Numbered from the stretch's first letter, positions 15,193-23,860 are shown. The stretch: DNA of 64,000 nt from Virgibacillus_O sediminis (GCF_042643265.1 NZ_JBHRRZ010000016.1:92291-156290), one strand, 5' to 3'. Numbers and translations: made by a program. The notes: generated from the sequence alone by a model not told the origin.

Positions 15193-15630
15193 ATGAAAAT
15201 AAGCCATGATTTCAAGGCTAACACTGAAACGGGCTACAGCCGGCCTGCAGCTGCTCCAGGAGCACAAGCTTTCCAAAGAACTCTTCAGTCCCAGGCGCAG
15301 CAACTGAAACAGCAGGAGATTGAAACGCTGATGAAGAATATTACTCTGCAGGGAGATAAACTCAGCCGTTATCGAACCTTCCGTGAATTGGCAGTGTTCA
15401 AGCGAATGGTAAGAGGGTTTCTGCAAGAGATGACCGCGGGTGGCTATACTCTTAAAAAGTCCCGTCATTTTGGCTGGAATAGCCGGGGACAGGAATTGAC
15501 ACTGCTCGAAGCAGTGGATGAGAAACTGATCGAGCTGACAGAAGAAGTCATGAATCAGGAGAGGAAGACAGTAAATATTCTCAGTCTCATCGGAGAGATT
15601 AAGGGTTTGCTGATTAACATATATACGTAA
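15193..15630 (+). CDS. yaaR: YaaR, DUF327 family protein
   Basis: The 145-residue protein matches YaaR, a conserved Firmicutes protein of unknown function (DUF327). It is largely helical and charged, with a variable first 35 residues rich in A and Q and a conserved body containing YRTFRELAVFKRMVRGFL. No signal, membrane or catalytic motif is visible. It lies 24 bases after darA and 17 before holB, so it probably shares their transcript. Confidence 0.88.
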   Translation: MKISHDFKANTETGYSRPAAAPGAQAFQRTLQSQAQQLKQQEIETLMKNITLQGDKLSRYRTFRELAVFKRMVRGFLQEMTAGGYTLKKSRHFGWNSRGQELTLLEAVDEKLIELTEEVMNQERKTVNILSLIGEIKGLLINIYT

Positions 15631-15647
15631 AGAAAGTTGGAGGCCGG

Positions 15648-16637
15648 ATGAAAACATGGGCTGAAGTGGCGGATGTCCAACCGCTGGCGGGGAAGATCAT
15701 CACAAACAGTATAAAAAAGCATCGTGTCTCCCATGCATATCTTCTTCAGGGCGCGCGTGGTACGGGAAAAGAAGACATCGCCCTGCTGATTGCAAAGGTG
15801 CTGTTCTGTGAAAGCCGAAACGATGTGGAGCCTTGCCATCGGTGCAATGCATGCAGACGGATAGCTTCCGGCAATCATCCGGATGTCCATTGGATCGAAC
15901 CGGAAGGGCAGTCAATTAAAATCGAACAGATTAAAAATTTGCAGAAGGAATTCACCTATTCCGGGCTGGAATCCAATCAGAAAGTATACATTATTAAGGG
16001 CGCCGATACATTGACATTGAATGCGGCCAACCGCATCCTCAAATTTCTCGAGGAGCCAAGCCGGCAGACGACAGCCATTATGATGACGGAAAACAGCCAG
16101 TCCATCATTCCGACCATCCGGTCCCGCTGTCAGATCATTGATTTGCAGCCGCTGAACCCTTCGCAATTCCAACAGCATTTAATAGAAGAGGGAATGACCA
16201 GGGAAGATGCCGTACTAATGAGCGCTTTGACTAACAATGTCGAAGATGCATTCGCCTGGAACAGTGATGAGTGGTTTGCAGATGCAAGAAAACTAGTGGT
16301 ACAATTGACTGAAATGTTTGTGTCTCAGCCGGAAGATGTATACTTGTTTATCCATAACCATTGGGTGCAGCATTTTAAAGAAAGAAACGGGCAAGAGCAA
16401 GGATTGGACCTATTGCTTCTTGCTTTTAAAGATATTCTTTATTATCATATTGGCAATGAAAAAGCATTGGTTTTTTTCACCCAGCATGATGCATTGCTTG
16501 AGAAAGCGGCGATGGCATTCAGTCAGGAAAAATTAATTAACGTGTTAAATGCCGTTCTGCAGGCGAAGAGAAAGCTGAAGCAGAACGTTCATCCCACATT
16601 GGTGATGGAGCAATTGACACTTCAAATACAGGGGTGA
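15648..16637 (+). CDS. holB: DNA polymerase III subunit delta' (HolB)
   Basis: Delta' is the rigid stator of the clamp loader, partnering DnaX and delta. The 329 residues have the AAA+ layout of DnaX: GARGTGKED near residue 36-44, where the usual K-S/T is K-E, fitting a subunit that does not hydrolyse ATP. A zinc module with CHRCNAC lies near 66-72, and SRC near 163-165 supplies the arginine finger for the neighbouring DnaX. GGAGG lies four bases before the ATG. The gene overlaps the region just before ricT, in the conserved tmk-darA-yaaR-holB-ricT-yabA cluster. Confidence 0.95.
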   Translation: MKTWAEVADVQPLAGKIITNSIKKHRVSHAYLLQGARGTGKEDIALLIAKVLFCESRNDVEPCHRCNACRRIASGNHPDVHWIEPEGQSIKIEQIKNLQKEFTYSGLESNQKVYIIKGADTLTLNAANRILKFLEEPSRQTTAIMMTENSQSIIPTIRSRCQIIDLQPLNPSQFQQHLIEEGMTREDAVLMSALTNNVEDAFAWNSDEWFADARKLVVQLTEMFVSQPEDVYLFIHNHWVQHFKERNGQEQGLDLLLLAFKDILYYHIGNEKALVFFTQHDALLEKAAMAFSQEKLINVLNAVLQAKRKLKQNVHPTLVMEQLTLQIQG

Positions 16638-16642
16638 GAGAA

Positions 16643-17467
16643 TTGATCGAAGTTATTGGTGTCCGCTTTAAAAGAGCGGGTAAAATATATTATTTCGATC
16701 CGGCGGATTATCCGATTTCTGTCGATGACTATGTCATTGTGGAAACTGTACGGGGGATCGAATTTGGCAAAGTAGTAATCACGGAGAAAAAAGTCGACGA
16801 GGAAGATGTCGTCCTTCCATTGAAAAAAGTGATCCGTGTTGCCGACGAGAAGGACAAACTGACGGTAGTAGAAAACCAGGAGCATGCTGAAAAGGCGTTC
16901 CAAGTATGTACTGAAAAAATCAAAAAACATAAACTGGATATGAATTTGGTAGATGTTGAATATACATTCGATCGAAATAAGATCATTTTTTATTTCACCG
17001 CAGATGGACGAGTTGACTTCCGCAATCTGGTGAAAGATTTGGCTTCCCAATTCCGGACGCGTATCGAGCTGCGCCAGATCGGTGTCCGAGACGAAGCGAA
17101 AATGCTCGGCGGAATTGGGCCATGTGGAAGAATGCTCTGCTGTTCAACCTTTTTGGGGGATTTTGAGCCTGTCTCCATCAAGATGGCCAAGGATCAGAAC
17201 CTCTCCCTTAACCCGGCAAAAATCTCCGGCTTATGCGGGCGGCTGATGTGCTGCCTGAAGTATGAGAATGATGATTATGAAACTGCTAAGCGGGAACTAC
17301 CGGATATCGGCCAGTCTATTAAGACTCCTCATGGCAAAGGGAAGGTTGGCGGATTGAATATCCTGGAACGGCTTGTCCAGATAGAATTACCGGAGAGCGG
17401 AAGAATTATTGAGTATACATTGGATGAATTGATTGAAGAAGGAATACTAGCGCAAGCCACAGAATAA
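16643..17467 (+). CDS. ricT: RicT (YaaT), PSP1-domain member of the RicAFT complex
   Basis: RicT works with RicA and RicF in an Fe-S complex that assists RNase Y in mRNA maturation and affects Spo0A phosphorylation, competence and biofilm. The 274 residues (275 in B. subtilis) have the PSP1 C-terminal domain over about 60-145 and clustered cysteines in GPCGRMLCCSTF and GLCGRLMCCLKY near 155-205 that bind iron-sulfur. I chose the TTG at 16643: GGTGA sits five bases before it and the product then starts MIEVIGVRFK as in the family. The GTG at 16634 is the alternative. Confidence 0.93.
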   Translation: MIEVIGVRFKRAGKIYYFDPADYPISVDDYVIVETVRGIEFGKVVITEKKVDEEDVVLPLKKVIRVADEKDKLTVVENQEHAEKAFQVCTEKIKKHKLDMNLVDVEYTFDRNKIIFYFTADGRVDFRNLVKDLASQFRTRIELRQIGVRDEAKMLGGIGPCGRMLCCSTFLGDFEPVSIKMAKDQNLSLNPAKISGLCGRLMCCLKYENDDYETAKRELPDIGQSIKTPHGKGKVGGLNILERLVQIELPESGRIIEYTLDELIEEGILAQATE

Positions 17468-17481
17468 CGAGGTGAGTGGGC

Positions 17482-17832
17482 GTGAAAAACAGGGAAATTT
17501 TTGACCAGGTTTCTGATATGGAGCAGAGGATCGGGGAACTATATGAACAGCTTGGTGACTTAAAGAATCAACTAAGCCAAGTTTTAGAGGAAAATCATCG
17601 GCTTGCGATGGAAAATCACAATCTGCGTAAGCACCTGGATACCCATAAAGAGAAAGAAGAAGGAACCAGGGAGACGCCCGCTTCCAAACGTGTGAGCTTT
17701 CCCGGAGAAGGATATGACAACCTTGCCAGATTATATGAGGAAGGCTTCCATATCTGTAACCTGGAATTCGGCAGCCCTAGGCAAAATGAAGATTGCATCT
17801 TCTGCCTGGACTTTCTAAACAAAACGAAATAA
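17482..17832 (+). CDS. yabA: YabA, negative regulator of replication initiation
   Basis: YabA binds DnaA and DnaN and limits DnaA activity after initiation. The 116 residues have an N-terminal coiled coil (about 5-55) that forms the tetramer core and a C-terminal domain containing GEGYDNLARLYEEGFHICN and CIFC, which bind zinc. I chose the GTG at 17482 because GAGGTGA is six bases before it. A GTG two codons earlier overlaps that site. It follows ricT by 14 bases and ends the cluster at a terminator. Confidence 0.94.
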   Translation: MKNREIFDQVSDMEQRIGELYEQLGDLKNQLSQVLEENHRLAMENHNLRKHLDTHKEKEEGTRETPASKRVSFPGEGYDNLARLYEEGFHICNLEFGSPRQNEDCIFCLDFLNKTK

Positions 17833-17843
17833 ACCTATAACAG

Positions 17844-17871
17844 CTGCCTCTATTTTGGGGCAGTTTTTATT
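17844..17871 (+). terminator. Terminator of the tmk-to-yabA cluster
   Basis: CTGCCTC pairs with GGGGCAG (one G-U pair), followed by TTTTTATTT. Confidence 0.75.
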
Positions 17872-17946
17872 TACAGTTGGAAAGAATAAAAAGACAATCT
17901 GCTGGTCAAAACGGCAGAAGATATTATTACTGGGAAGGATTCAGAC

Positions 17947-18693
17947 ATGATAAAACTGCATGATGATGAACGAATCGATTATTTATTGGCGGACGAAAGC
18001 ATGAAGATCATTCAAAGTCCAACAGCATTCTCCTTTTCTTTAGATGCTGTTCTACTCGCTCATTTTGCTTATGTACCAGTAAAACGGGGAAATATTTTGG
18101 ATCTTTGTACGGGAAATGGTGTAATCCCCTTATTGCTGTCCAAACGGACGGAAGCATCTATCACAGGGGTGGAAATTCAAGACCGTATTTTTGGAATGGC
18201 CGTAAGAAATGTGGAGCTGAATAATTTAGGAGGACAGGTATCCATCGTCCATGGGGACTTGAAGGAGATGCAGCCGGTCCTCGGCCAGAGCAACTTTGAT
18301 GTGGTTACATGTAATCCGCCATATTTCCGTACACCCTCCGAAAATGAACATAATCATAATGAATATTTGACGATTGCCAGGCATGAAGTATGCTGTACAC
18401 TTGAGGATGTGGTGAAGGCCTGCAAATTGCATGTAAGACCTGGCGGAAAGGTTTCTATGGTGCACCGGCCAGGAAGACTGGTGGACATTATTTCTCTGTT
18501 CCGCAAATATAAGCTGGAACCAAAGCGGCTCCAGTTCGTCTACCCAAAAATAGGACGAGAAGCAAATATGCTGCTGATCGAAGGGGCGCGGGATGGAAAA
18601 GCTGATTTGAAAATATTGCCGCCGCTCTATATATATAATGAGGATGGCACCTATACAGAAGAAGCAGAGGCTATTATTTATGGCAGAGATTGA
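17947..18693 (+). CDS. yabB: tRNA1(Val) (adenine37-N6)-methyltransferase-like protein YabB
   Basis: The 248-residue Rossmann-fold methyltransferase has ILDLCTGNGVIPL near residues 45-57 for SAM and CNPPYF near 121-126, the N6-adenine methyltransferase motif. It is related to E. coli TrmN6 (YfiC), which methylates A37 of tRNA1(Val). That target is inferred for this protein. GGGAAGGA lies seven bases before the ATG. Its end overlaps the yazA start by 14 bases, and rsmI follows, so yabB-yazA-rsmI form an RNA modification operon. Confidence 0.9.
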   Translation: MIKLHDDERIDYLLADESMKIIQSPTAFSFSLDAVLLAHFAYVPVKRGNILDLCTGNGVIPLLLSKRTEASITGVEIQDRIFGMAVRNVELNNLGGQVSIVHGDLKEMQPVLGQSNFDVVTCNPPYFRTPSENEHNHNEYLTIARHEVCCTLEDVVKACKLHVRPGGKVSMVHRPGRLVDIISLFRKYKLEPKRLQFVYPKIGREANMLLIEGARDGKADLKILPPLYIYNEDGTYTEEAEAIIYGRD

Positions 18694-18976
18694 ACATACT
18701 GTATACATGCTTAAATGCAAGGACAACTCATTATATACCGGTTATACCAATAATCTTAAGAACCGATTAAGGATGCATGAAGAAGGGAAGGGTGCCAAGT
18801 ATACAAAGGGTCGTGGACCTTTCCAAGTCGTATATACAGATACATTTACTGCAAAGGAGGCTGCTCTCCGGGAAGAGTACCGGATTAAGCAGTTAACCCG
18901 AAAAGAAAAACTTAAGTTGATCAGGAACAGGCGAGAAGAAGGGGTGGCATATGAAGATACAGAAGAGCTTTCATAA
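18680..18976 (+). CDS. yazA: GIY-YIG nuclease-fold protein YazA (UPF0213)
   Basis: This 98-residue protein is a minimal GIY-YIG domain. HTVYMLKC and LYTGYTNNLKNR carry the two parts of the motif, GKGAKYTKGRGP follows, and a late Glu (EAALREEYRIK) is the likely metal ligand. The function of UPF0213 proteins is unknown, and nuclease activity is only inferred from the fold. I chose the ATG at 18680, which gives the family start. It overlaps yabB by 14 and rsmI by 26 bases, so translation is probably coupled. Confidence 0.88.
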   Translation: MAEIEHTVYMLKCKDNSLYTGYTNNLKNRLRMHEEGKGAKYTKGRGPFQVVYTDTFTAKEAALREEYRIKQLTRKEKLKLIRNRREEGVAYEDTEELS

Positions 18977-19829
18977 TGAATCAGGCGGGGTGGTTTATGT
19001 AGTGCCTACCCCTATAGGAAACTTGGAGGATATTACATTTCGCGCATTGAAAGTATTGGAAAGTGTTTCGCTGATTGCCGCGGAGGATACCCGAAATACA
19101 AGAAAATTGTTGAATCATTTTGAGCTGGACACACCAATGGTCAGCTATCATGAACATAATAAGCTTTCCAGAGAAGATCAGTTGCTTTCCCGGGTCGAAC
19201 AAGGAGAAGAGATTGCTGTTGTTAGCGATGCAGGAATGCCGGCGATATCTGACCCGGGTATGGAACTGGTACAGGCTGCAGTGGAAAGAGACCTAAGGGT
19301 GGTGGTGCTGCCTGGAGCAAATGCAGCACTTTGTGCATTGGTCGGATCCGGGCTGCCGTCTGATGAATTCTATTTCTATGGATTTCTGCCCCGCAAGAAA
19401 AAGGATAAAGAATCCGAACTTCAGCGCCTGAAAAGTTTTCAGGCGACCATCCTGCTTTATGAATCACCCTACCGGCTAAAGGACACATTGAAAGCTTTAA
19501 AGGATGTCCTCGGAAATCGCAGGATTACTCTGGCACGCGAATTGACTAAACGATTTGAAGAATATGTCCGTGGTTCTGTGGACGAGGTACTTTCCTGGAG
19601 CGAGGATCATACACCAAAAGGCGAGTTCTGCCTGGTGGTAGAAGGGGCAGATGATACGGATTCAACAGAAGAAGAGTTATGGTGGGGGCATTTATCTGTA
19701 CCCGCTCATGTGAATTATTACATGGAAGAAGAGGGGCTGACCAGTAAAGAAGCAATAAAACGGGCGGCAAAAGATCGCAGTATGCCGAAAAGGGAAGTCT
19801 ACCAAGCCTATCATATTGATGAAGTTTAG
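18951..19829 (+). CDS. rsmI: 16S rRNA (cytidine1402-2'-O)-methyltransferase RsmI
   Basis: RsmI adds the 2'-O-methyl group to C1402 in the decoding centre of 16S rRNA, using SAM. The 292 residues form a tetrapyrrole-methylase fold: VVPTPIGNLEDIT near residues 17-29 is the signature, EDTRNTRKLL near 45-54, YHEHN near 67-71, and SDAGMPAISDPG near 92-103. It is cytosolic. The start overlaps yazA by 26 bases, and it ends the yabB-yazA-rsmI operon upstream of the convergent abrB gene. Confidence 0.95.
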   Translation: MKIQKSFHNESGGVVYVVPTPIGNLEDITFRALKVLESVSLIAAEDTRNTRKLLNHFELDTPMVSYHEHNKLSREDQLLSRVEQGEEIAVVSDAGMPAISDPGMELVQAAVERDLRVVVLPGANAALCALVGSGLPSDEFYFYGFLPRKKKDKESELQRLKSFQATILLYESPYRLKDTLKALKDVLGNRRITLARELTKRFEEYVRGSVDEVLSWSEDHTPKGEFCLVVEGADDTDSTEEELWWGHLSVPAHVNYYMEEEGLTSKEAIKRAAKDRSMPKREVYQAYHIDEV

Positions 19830-19884
19830 GTTTATATTTGAGTTGCCTCTACTAAAATAATTTTGGAAAGTTGGTAATGGAATG

Positions 19885-20017
19885 GAGACTGGGATAAACG
19901 TTTGTTTCCAAATCGGAAAGTCCTTAACTAACTAAAAATTTTGTTTGATCGGCATGACAGCTCAGGAAATATACCGCTTTCCGCAATGGCTGCCTGGGCT
20001 CATTGTCTTGTCCCAGC
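19885..20017. repeat. Small intergenic repeat, degenerate copy
   Basis: The segment begins GAGACTGGGATAAAC and ends TTGTCCCAGC, inverted ends like those of the copies at 2982-3122 and 22821-23051, and contains GGAAATATACCGCTTTCCGC, matching the internal palindrome of the longer copy. The rest has diverged. It lies between the convergent genes rsmI and abrB. Confidence 0.55.
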
Positions 20018-20266
20018 AGGAACAAAACTGGCAGGAGGGGAATTCTTTTAACAGCTGCAAGTTATTTCTCCTGCCATTCAAGCATTGCATCCAAACATGT
20101 TTTTGATTGGCCCCTCCTATATAACCTATTCATGGTTCTCCATCGCAAGCCGGAGACATGCAAACCAGCATACCTCGATGAAGACCATGTTCCCTAACCT
20201 CTCAAGGCCAGTCCGTACAAAAATCGCTGCTCGGATGCTTTAACCTGCCCAGTGGCATAGGCCTCT
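20018..20266. other. Gap between the repeat and abrB
   Basis: Nothing convincing is visible here. Only short chance reading frames occur, with no ribosome site or family match. It is the downstream side of abrB, but I found no clear terminator stem on the minus strand. Confidence 0.4.
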
Positions 20267-20548
20267 CTATTTCACTGTCAAATGTGTTTGGAGCTCCTCT
20301 AATAATTGTTTGGCTCCCTCTCTGCTGAGCACTAGTTTGCCATCAGCCAGCGACAGATTCTCTTCAGAAGTGTGTCCCGTCAAATAGCAGGTCAAGTTAG
20401 GCTGGTATTTCTTCAATACAATTTGGTTGTCATCCACAAAAATTTCCATGTCATCTTTTTCTTGGATATTCAAGTTTCGCCGTAATTCAATTGGTATAAC
20501 AACCCGTCCCAGTTCATCAACTTTTCGTACAATTCCTGTAGACTTCAT
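20267..20548 (-). CDS. abrB: AbrB, transition-state regulator
   Basis: AbrB is a tetrameric DNA-binding protein that represses many post-exponential and sporulation genes, including spoVG and spo0H, until Spo0A shuts it off. The 93 residues (96 in B. subtilis) open with the swapped-hairpin DNA-binding domain: STGIVRKVDELGRVVIPIEL, then RRNLNIQEKDDMEIF. The C-terminal multimerisation half ends QLLEELQTHLTVK. GGGGAGGA precedes the ATG. The promoter region carries two Spo0A boxes, as in B. subtilis. It lies between rsmI and metG, the B. subtilis order. Confidence 0.96.
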   Translation of the reverse strand: MKSTGIVRKVDELGRVVIPIELRRNLNIQEKDDMEIFVDDNQIVLKKYQPNLTCYLTGHTSEENLSLADGKLVLSREGAKQLLEELQTHLTVK

Positions 20549-20625
20549 CTTATCCTCCCCTTTCGACCTGTGGAAACTAGAAATCCTGACGGCGGCCAGC
20601 TTGTTTCCCCAGTCTTTTAATAAAA

Positions 20626-20644
20626 GTCGGCATTCTTCGACATA
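20626..20644 (-). promoter_or_regulatory. Tandem Spo0A boxes at abrB
   Basis: On the minus strand TATGTCGAA (8 of 9 to TTTGTCRAA) is followed exactly ten bases on by AATGCCGAC. They lie downstream of the promoter. B. subtilis abrB has two 0A boxes with the same spacing and position, so repression by Spo0A~P is expected. Confidence 0.75.
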
Positions 20645-20655
20645 TACTTATACAT

Positions 20656-20683
20656 AGGTTACCATAAACCGTTCCTCTGTCAA
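20656..20683 (-). promoter_or_regulatory. Sigma-A promoter of abrB
   Basis: On the minus strand a perfect TTGACA, a 16-base spacer and TAACCT. TATGTATAA just downstream may be a second -10. B. subtilis abrB also has two close start sites. Confidence 0.6.
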
Positions 20684-20761
20684 TGAACTTTTTAGGAAAA
20701 ATAAGAAAATTCTTTTTAATAAAAGGATATTGGGAATAATAGTCATATCTTGCTCATGCAT

Positions 20762-20791
20762 TTGGCAAATTGACAGGACATCCTATACAAT
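20762..20791 (+). promoter_or_regulatory. Sigma-A promoter of metG
   Basis: TTGGCA, an 18-base spacer and TACAAT lie 50 bases before the metG start. The leader is too short for a T-box. Confidence 0.6.
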
Positions 20792-20840
20792 GGTACTATC
20801 TTTTAAATTTGAGGCAGTGGGCACTAGGAGGTAAAGAGAA

Positions 20841-22802
20841 ATGCCAACGAATGATAAGACATTTTATATAACAACACCAATTTATTATCCAAGCGGGAAT
20901 CTGCATATCGGCCATGCGTATTCAACTGTAGCCGGAGATGCGATTGCCAGGTATAAGCGCATGCGCGGTTACGATGTCATGTACCTTACTGGCACAGACG
21001 AACATGGACAGAAGATACAAAAAAAGGCGGAAGAAAAAGGTGTTTCCCCCCAGGAATATGTAGATGAAATTGTCGGAGGCATCCAGCAGCTTTGGAAAAA
21101 GCTGAAGATCTCAAATGATGATTTCATCCGCACCACACAAGATCGGCATAAGAAAGTTGCTGCACAGATATTCGACCGCCTGGTAAAACAGGGCGATATC
21201 TATCTCGACGAATATGAGGGGTGGTATTGTACCTCTTGTGAGTCCTTTTTCACGGAACGCCAGCTTGATGATGGACATTGTCCGGATTGCGGCGGTTCCG
21301 TAGATAAGGTGAAAGAGGAATCCTATTTCTTTAAAATGAGCAAGTATGTCGACCGCCTGGTTCAGTACTATGAGGAAAACCCGGAGTTCATTCAACCGGA
21401 AAGCCGAAAAAATGAAATGTTGAATAACTTCATTAAACCCGGCTTGGAAGATCTGGCCGTTTCCCGGACGACTTTTGATTGGGGAATCAGGGTTCCAGGG
21501 GATCCGAAGCATGTAATTTATGTATGGGTAGACGCTCTGACAAACTATATCACCGCTTTAGGCTATGGAACGGATGACGAGGCTAAGTTCCATAAGTACT
21601 GGCCAGCCGATGTCCACCTGATGAGTAAGGAAATTGTCAGGTTCCATACCATTTATTGGCCGATCATACTGATGGCGCTCGACCTTCCTCTCCCGAAGAA
21701 GGTTTTTGCTCATGGGTGGATCTTAATGAAAGACGGAAAGATGTCTAAATCCAAAGGAAACGTGGTGGACCCGATCAGCCTTACCGATCGTTATGGTCTG
21801 GATGCACTGCGTTACTACCTGCTTCGCGAAGTTCCTTTTGGGTCTGACGGTGTCTTCACTCCTGAAGGCTTTGTAGAACGCACAAACTATGATCTGGCGA
21901 ACGACTTGGGGAATTTGTTGAACCGTACGATTGCTATGATCCAAAAATACTTCGACGGAGAGATGCCTGCATACCGGGCTTCTGAGACGGAAATTGAAGA
22001 ATCCCTCGAAAAGTTTGCTGAGGAAACGGTCAGTAAAGTCGAAAATGCAATGGAAAACATGCAGTTCTCCGTTGCTCTTTCCTCCCTATGGCAATATATC
22101 AGCCGTACAAATAAGTATATCGATGAAACAGAGCCATGGGTATTGGCCAAGGATGAAACGAAACGGGAGAGGCTTGGTAACGTAATGGCCCACTTGGCTG
22201 AGTCATTAAGGAAGTCTGCGGTCATGCTCCAGCCATTCCTTACAGAAGCACCCGCCGAAATCTTCCGGCAGTTGAATGTGACGGATGATTCGTTGAAAGA
22301 ATGGGATAGCGTTTATAAGGAAGGCCAGATTAAGGAAGGCACCTTGGTACAAAAAGGAGAGCCGATATTCCCACGCTTAGATGTCGAAGAAGAAGTGGCA
22401 GCCATTAAAGAAATGATGCAAAAACCTGCACAAGAAGAAAAGAAGCCGACAGCTGAAGAAGATGCAGAGCAAAAAGACCAGATAGCTTTTGATGACTTTA
22501 TGAAAATAGATATGCGTGTGGCAGAGGTCATAAAGGCGGATAAAGTGAAAAAAGCCGATAAACTGCTGAAGCTGCAGCTGGACCTTGGAACAGAAAAGCG
22601 GCAGGTAGTCTCTGGTATTGCCAAGTATTATGAACCGGAAGAGATGGTTGGGAAGAAAGTTATTTGCGTAACCAACCTAAAGCCGGTGAAACTGCGCGGT
22701 GAAATGTCGGAAGGGATGATTCTATGCGGAGAAGATGAAAGTGGCAAACTGGTACTTGCTTCTGTTGAACAATCCCTGCCAAATGGATCGGTTGTAAAAT
22801 AA
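20841..22802 (+). CDS. metG: Methionyl-tRNA synthetase MetG (MetS)
   Basis: This class I synthetase charges tRNA-Met and initiator tRNA with methionine in the cytosol. The HIGH motif is HIGH in NLHIGHAYS near residues 19-27, and KMSKS is at 300-304. A zinc knuckle with WYCTSCE and GHCPDCGG lies near 125-150. Residues about 550-653 form the C-terminal tRNA-binding (Trbp111-like) domain with FDDFMKIDMRVAEV. The 653 residues match the Bacillus enzyme. AGGAGGTAAAG precedes the ATG. tatD-like follows after an intergenic repeat. Confidence 0.97.
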   Translation: MPTNDKTFYITTPIYYPSGNLHIGHAYSTVAGDAIARYKRMRGYDVMYLTGTDEHGQKIQKKAEEKGVSPQEYVDEIVGGIQQLWKKLKISNDDFIRTTQDRHKKVAAQIFDRLVKQGDIYLDEYEGWYCTSCESFFTERQLDDGHCPDCGGSVDKVKEESYFFKMSKYVDRLVQYYEENPEFIQPESRKNEMLNNFIKPGLEDLAVSRTTFDWGIRVPGDPKHVIYVWVDALTNYITALGYGTDDEAKFHKYWPADVHLMSKEIVRFHTIYWPIILMALDLPLPKKVFAHGWILMKDGKMSKSKGNVVDPISLTDRYGLDALRYYLLREVPFGSDGVFTPEGFVERTNYDLANDLGNLLNRTIAMIQKYFDGEMPAYRASETEIEESLEKFAEETVSKVENAMENMQFSVALSSLWQYISRTNKYIDETEPWVLAKDETKRERLGNVMAHLAESLRKSAVMLQPFLTEAPAEIFRQLNVTDDSLKEWDSVYKEGQIKEGTLVQKGEPIFPRLDVEEEVAAIKEMMQKPAQEEKKPTAEEDAEQKDQIAFDDFMKIDMRVAEVIKADKVKKADKLLKLQLDLGTEKRQVVSGIAKYYEPEEMVGKKVICVTNLKPVKLRGEMSEGMILCGEDESGKLVLASVEQSLPNGSVVK

Positions 22803-22820
22803 AGGGATAAAGAGAAGAAC

Positions 22821-23051
22821 GAGGCTGGACATAAATGAACTGTTTGATCGAAAAGAGTTGCTTTGTCAGCGGAGGAAATATACGTAGACTCCTACGGGAG
22901 GAAAGGCCTAGGTGAGACCCCGAAGTGTGATAGCACTCGGAGGCTCACCAGCCGCCCGTGGAAAGCGAAGTATATTTCCGAAGCGGTTATATCAGCTAAC
23001 CAAAATGTTCGGTTTTTCCGTTTGGCAAACACTTCTTTTCCCCCCAACCTC
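22821..23051 (+). repeat. Small intergenic repeat, long copy
   Basis: The 231-base element starts GAGGCTGG and ends CCAACCTC. It contains a long internal hairpin: GGAGGAAATATACGTAGACT near 22872 pairs imperfectly with GCGAAGTATATTTCC near 22967. A second GC-rich palindromic part has GACCCCGAAG and GGAGGCTCACCAGCC. The last 90 bases match the minus strand of 2982-3122. Similar GGAAATAnnCTnCG...CGGTCAT elements are common in salt-tolerant Bacillaceae genomes. It separates metG from the tatD-like gene and has no gene of its own. Confidence 0.8.
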
Positions 23052-23089
23052 TCTTTTCTTTCCCTGTAAAGGAGGAAAGCAAATTACCT

Positions 23090-23860
23090 ATGTTATTTGA
23101 TACACATGTCCATCTGAATGCAAGGCAGTTTCATGAGGACAGGGAGGAGACCATCCAACGGGCCTTTGATTCCGGTGTGAAATACATGACCGTGGTAGGA
23201 TTTGACCGTGAAACTATTCCACTAGCCATTGAAATTGCTGAGCAGAATGACACCATTTATGCGGCGGTCGGTTGGCATCCGGTAGACGCTGTAGATATGA
23301 CAGAAGAAGACCTGGATTGGATTGAAGAGTTGTCATCCCACCCGAAAGTGGTCGCTATTGGAGAAATGGGGCTGGATTACCATTGGGACAAGTCACCTAA
23401 AGAGGTGCAGAAGAAGGTTTTCCGGCAGCAAATCAACCTTGCAAAAAAAGTTGATTTGCCAATCATTATCCATAACCGGGAAGCGACCGAGGATATTATT
23501 GAAATTCTCCAGGAAGAGAATGCAAGGGAAGTTGGAGGCGTCATGCACTGTTATAATGACTCCGTTAAATATGTACAGGCCTGCCTGGATATGAACTTCT
23601 ATATATCACTTGGCGGTCCGGTTACATTTAAGAATGCAACCCTGCCGAAGGAAGTCGCTGCCGAGGTGCCATTGGATCGCCTGTTGGTAGAAACTGATGC
23701 GCCTTTCCTTGCGCCCCATCCCAACCGGGGGAAGCGTAATGAACCTGCCTATGTAAAACTAGTGGCTGAGAAGATTGCAGAGCTCAGGGACATGCCATAT
23801 GAGGAAATCAGCCGGATTACGACAGAAAATGCATTCGCATTTTTTGGGATAAAACCTTAA
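23090..23860 (+). CDS. TatD family metal-dependent DNase
   Basis: The 256-residue TIM-barrel protein has all metal ligands of the TatD family: DTHVHLN (His7 and His9), GEMGLDYHW near residue 91, IIHNREA near 128, MHCYND near 154 and VETDAPFLAP near 202. Members have 3'-5' exonuclease activity on DNA and act in repair or DNA clean-up. It is the orthologue of B. subtilis YabD (TatD). AAAGGAGG lies before the ATG. It follows metG across the repeat, the same neighbour order as in B. subtilis. Confidence 0.93.
   Translation: MLFDTHVHLNARQFHEDREETIQRAFDSGVKYMTVVGFDRETIPLAIEIAEQNDTIYAAVGWHPVDAVDMTEEDLDWIEELSSHPKVVAIGEMGLDYHWDKSPKEVQKKVFRQQINLAKKVDLPIIIHNREATEDIIEILQEENAREVGGVMHCYNDSVKYVQACLDMNFYISLGGPVTFKNATLPKEVAAEVPLDRLLVETDAPFLAPHPNRGKRNEPAYVKLVAEKIAELRDMPYEEISRITTENAFAFFGIKP

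Noticed and set aside
20003..20197. Plus-strand frame between rsmI and abrB
   Set aside because: It starts inside a repeat copy, has no ribosome site and looks like random composition.
20690..20840. T-box riboswitch before metG
   Set aside because: The leader is short, with no T-box sequence or specifier hairpin.
22863..23100. Short plus-strand frames in the metG-tatD gap
   Set aside because: They lie inside the repeat unit, where open frames come from its palindromes.
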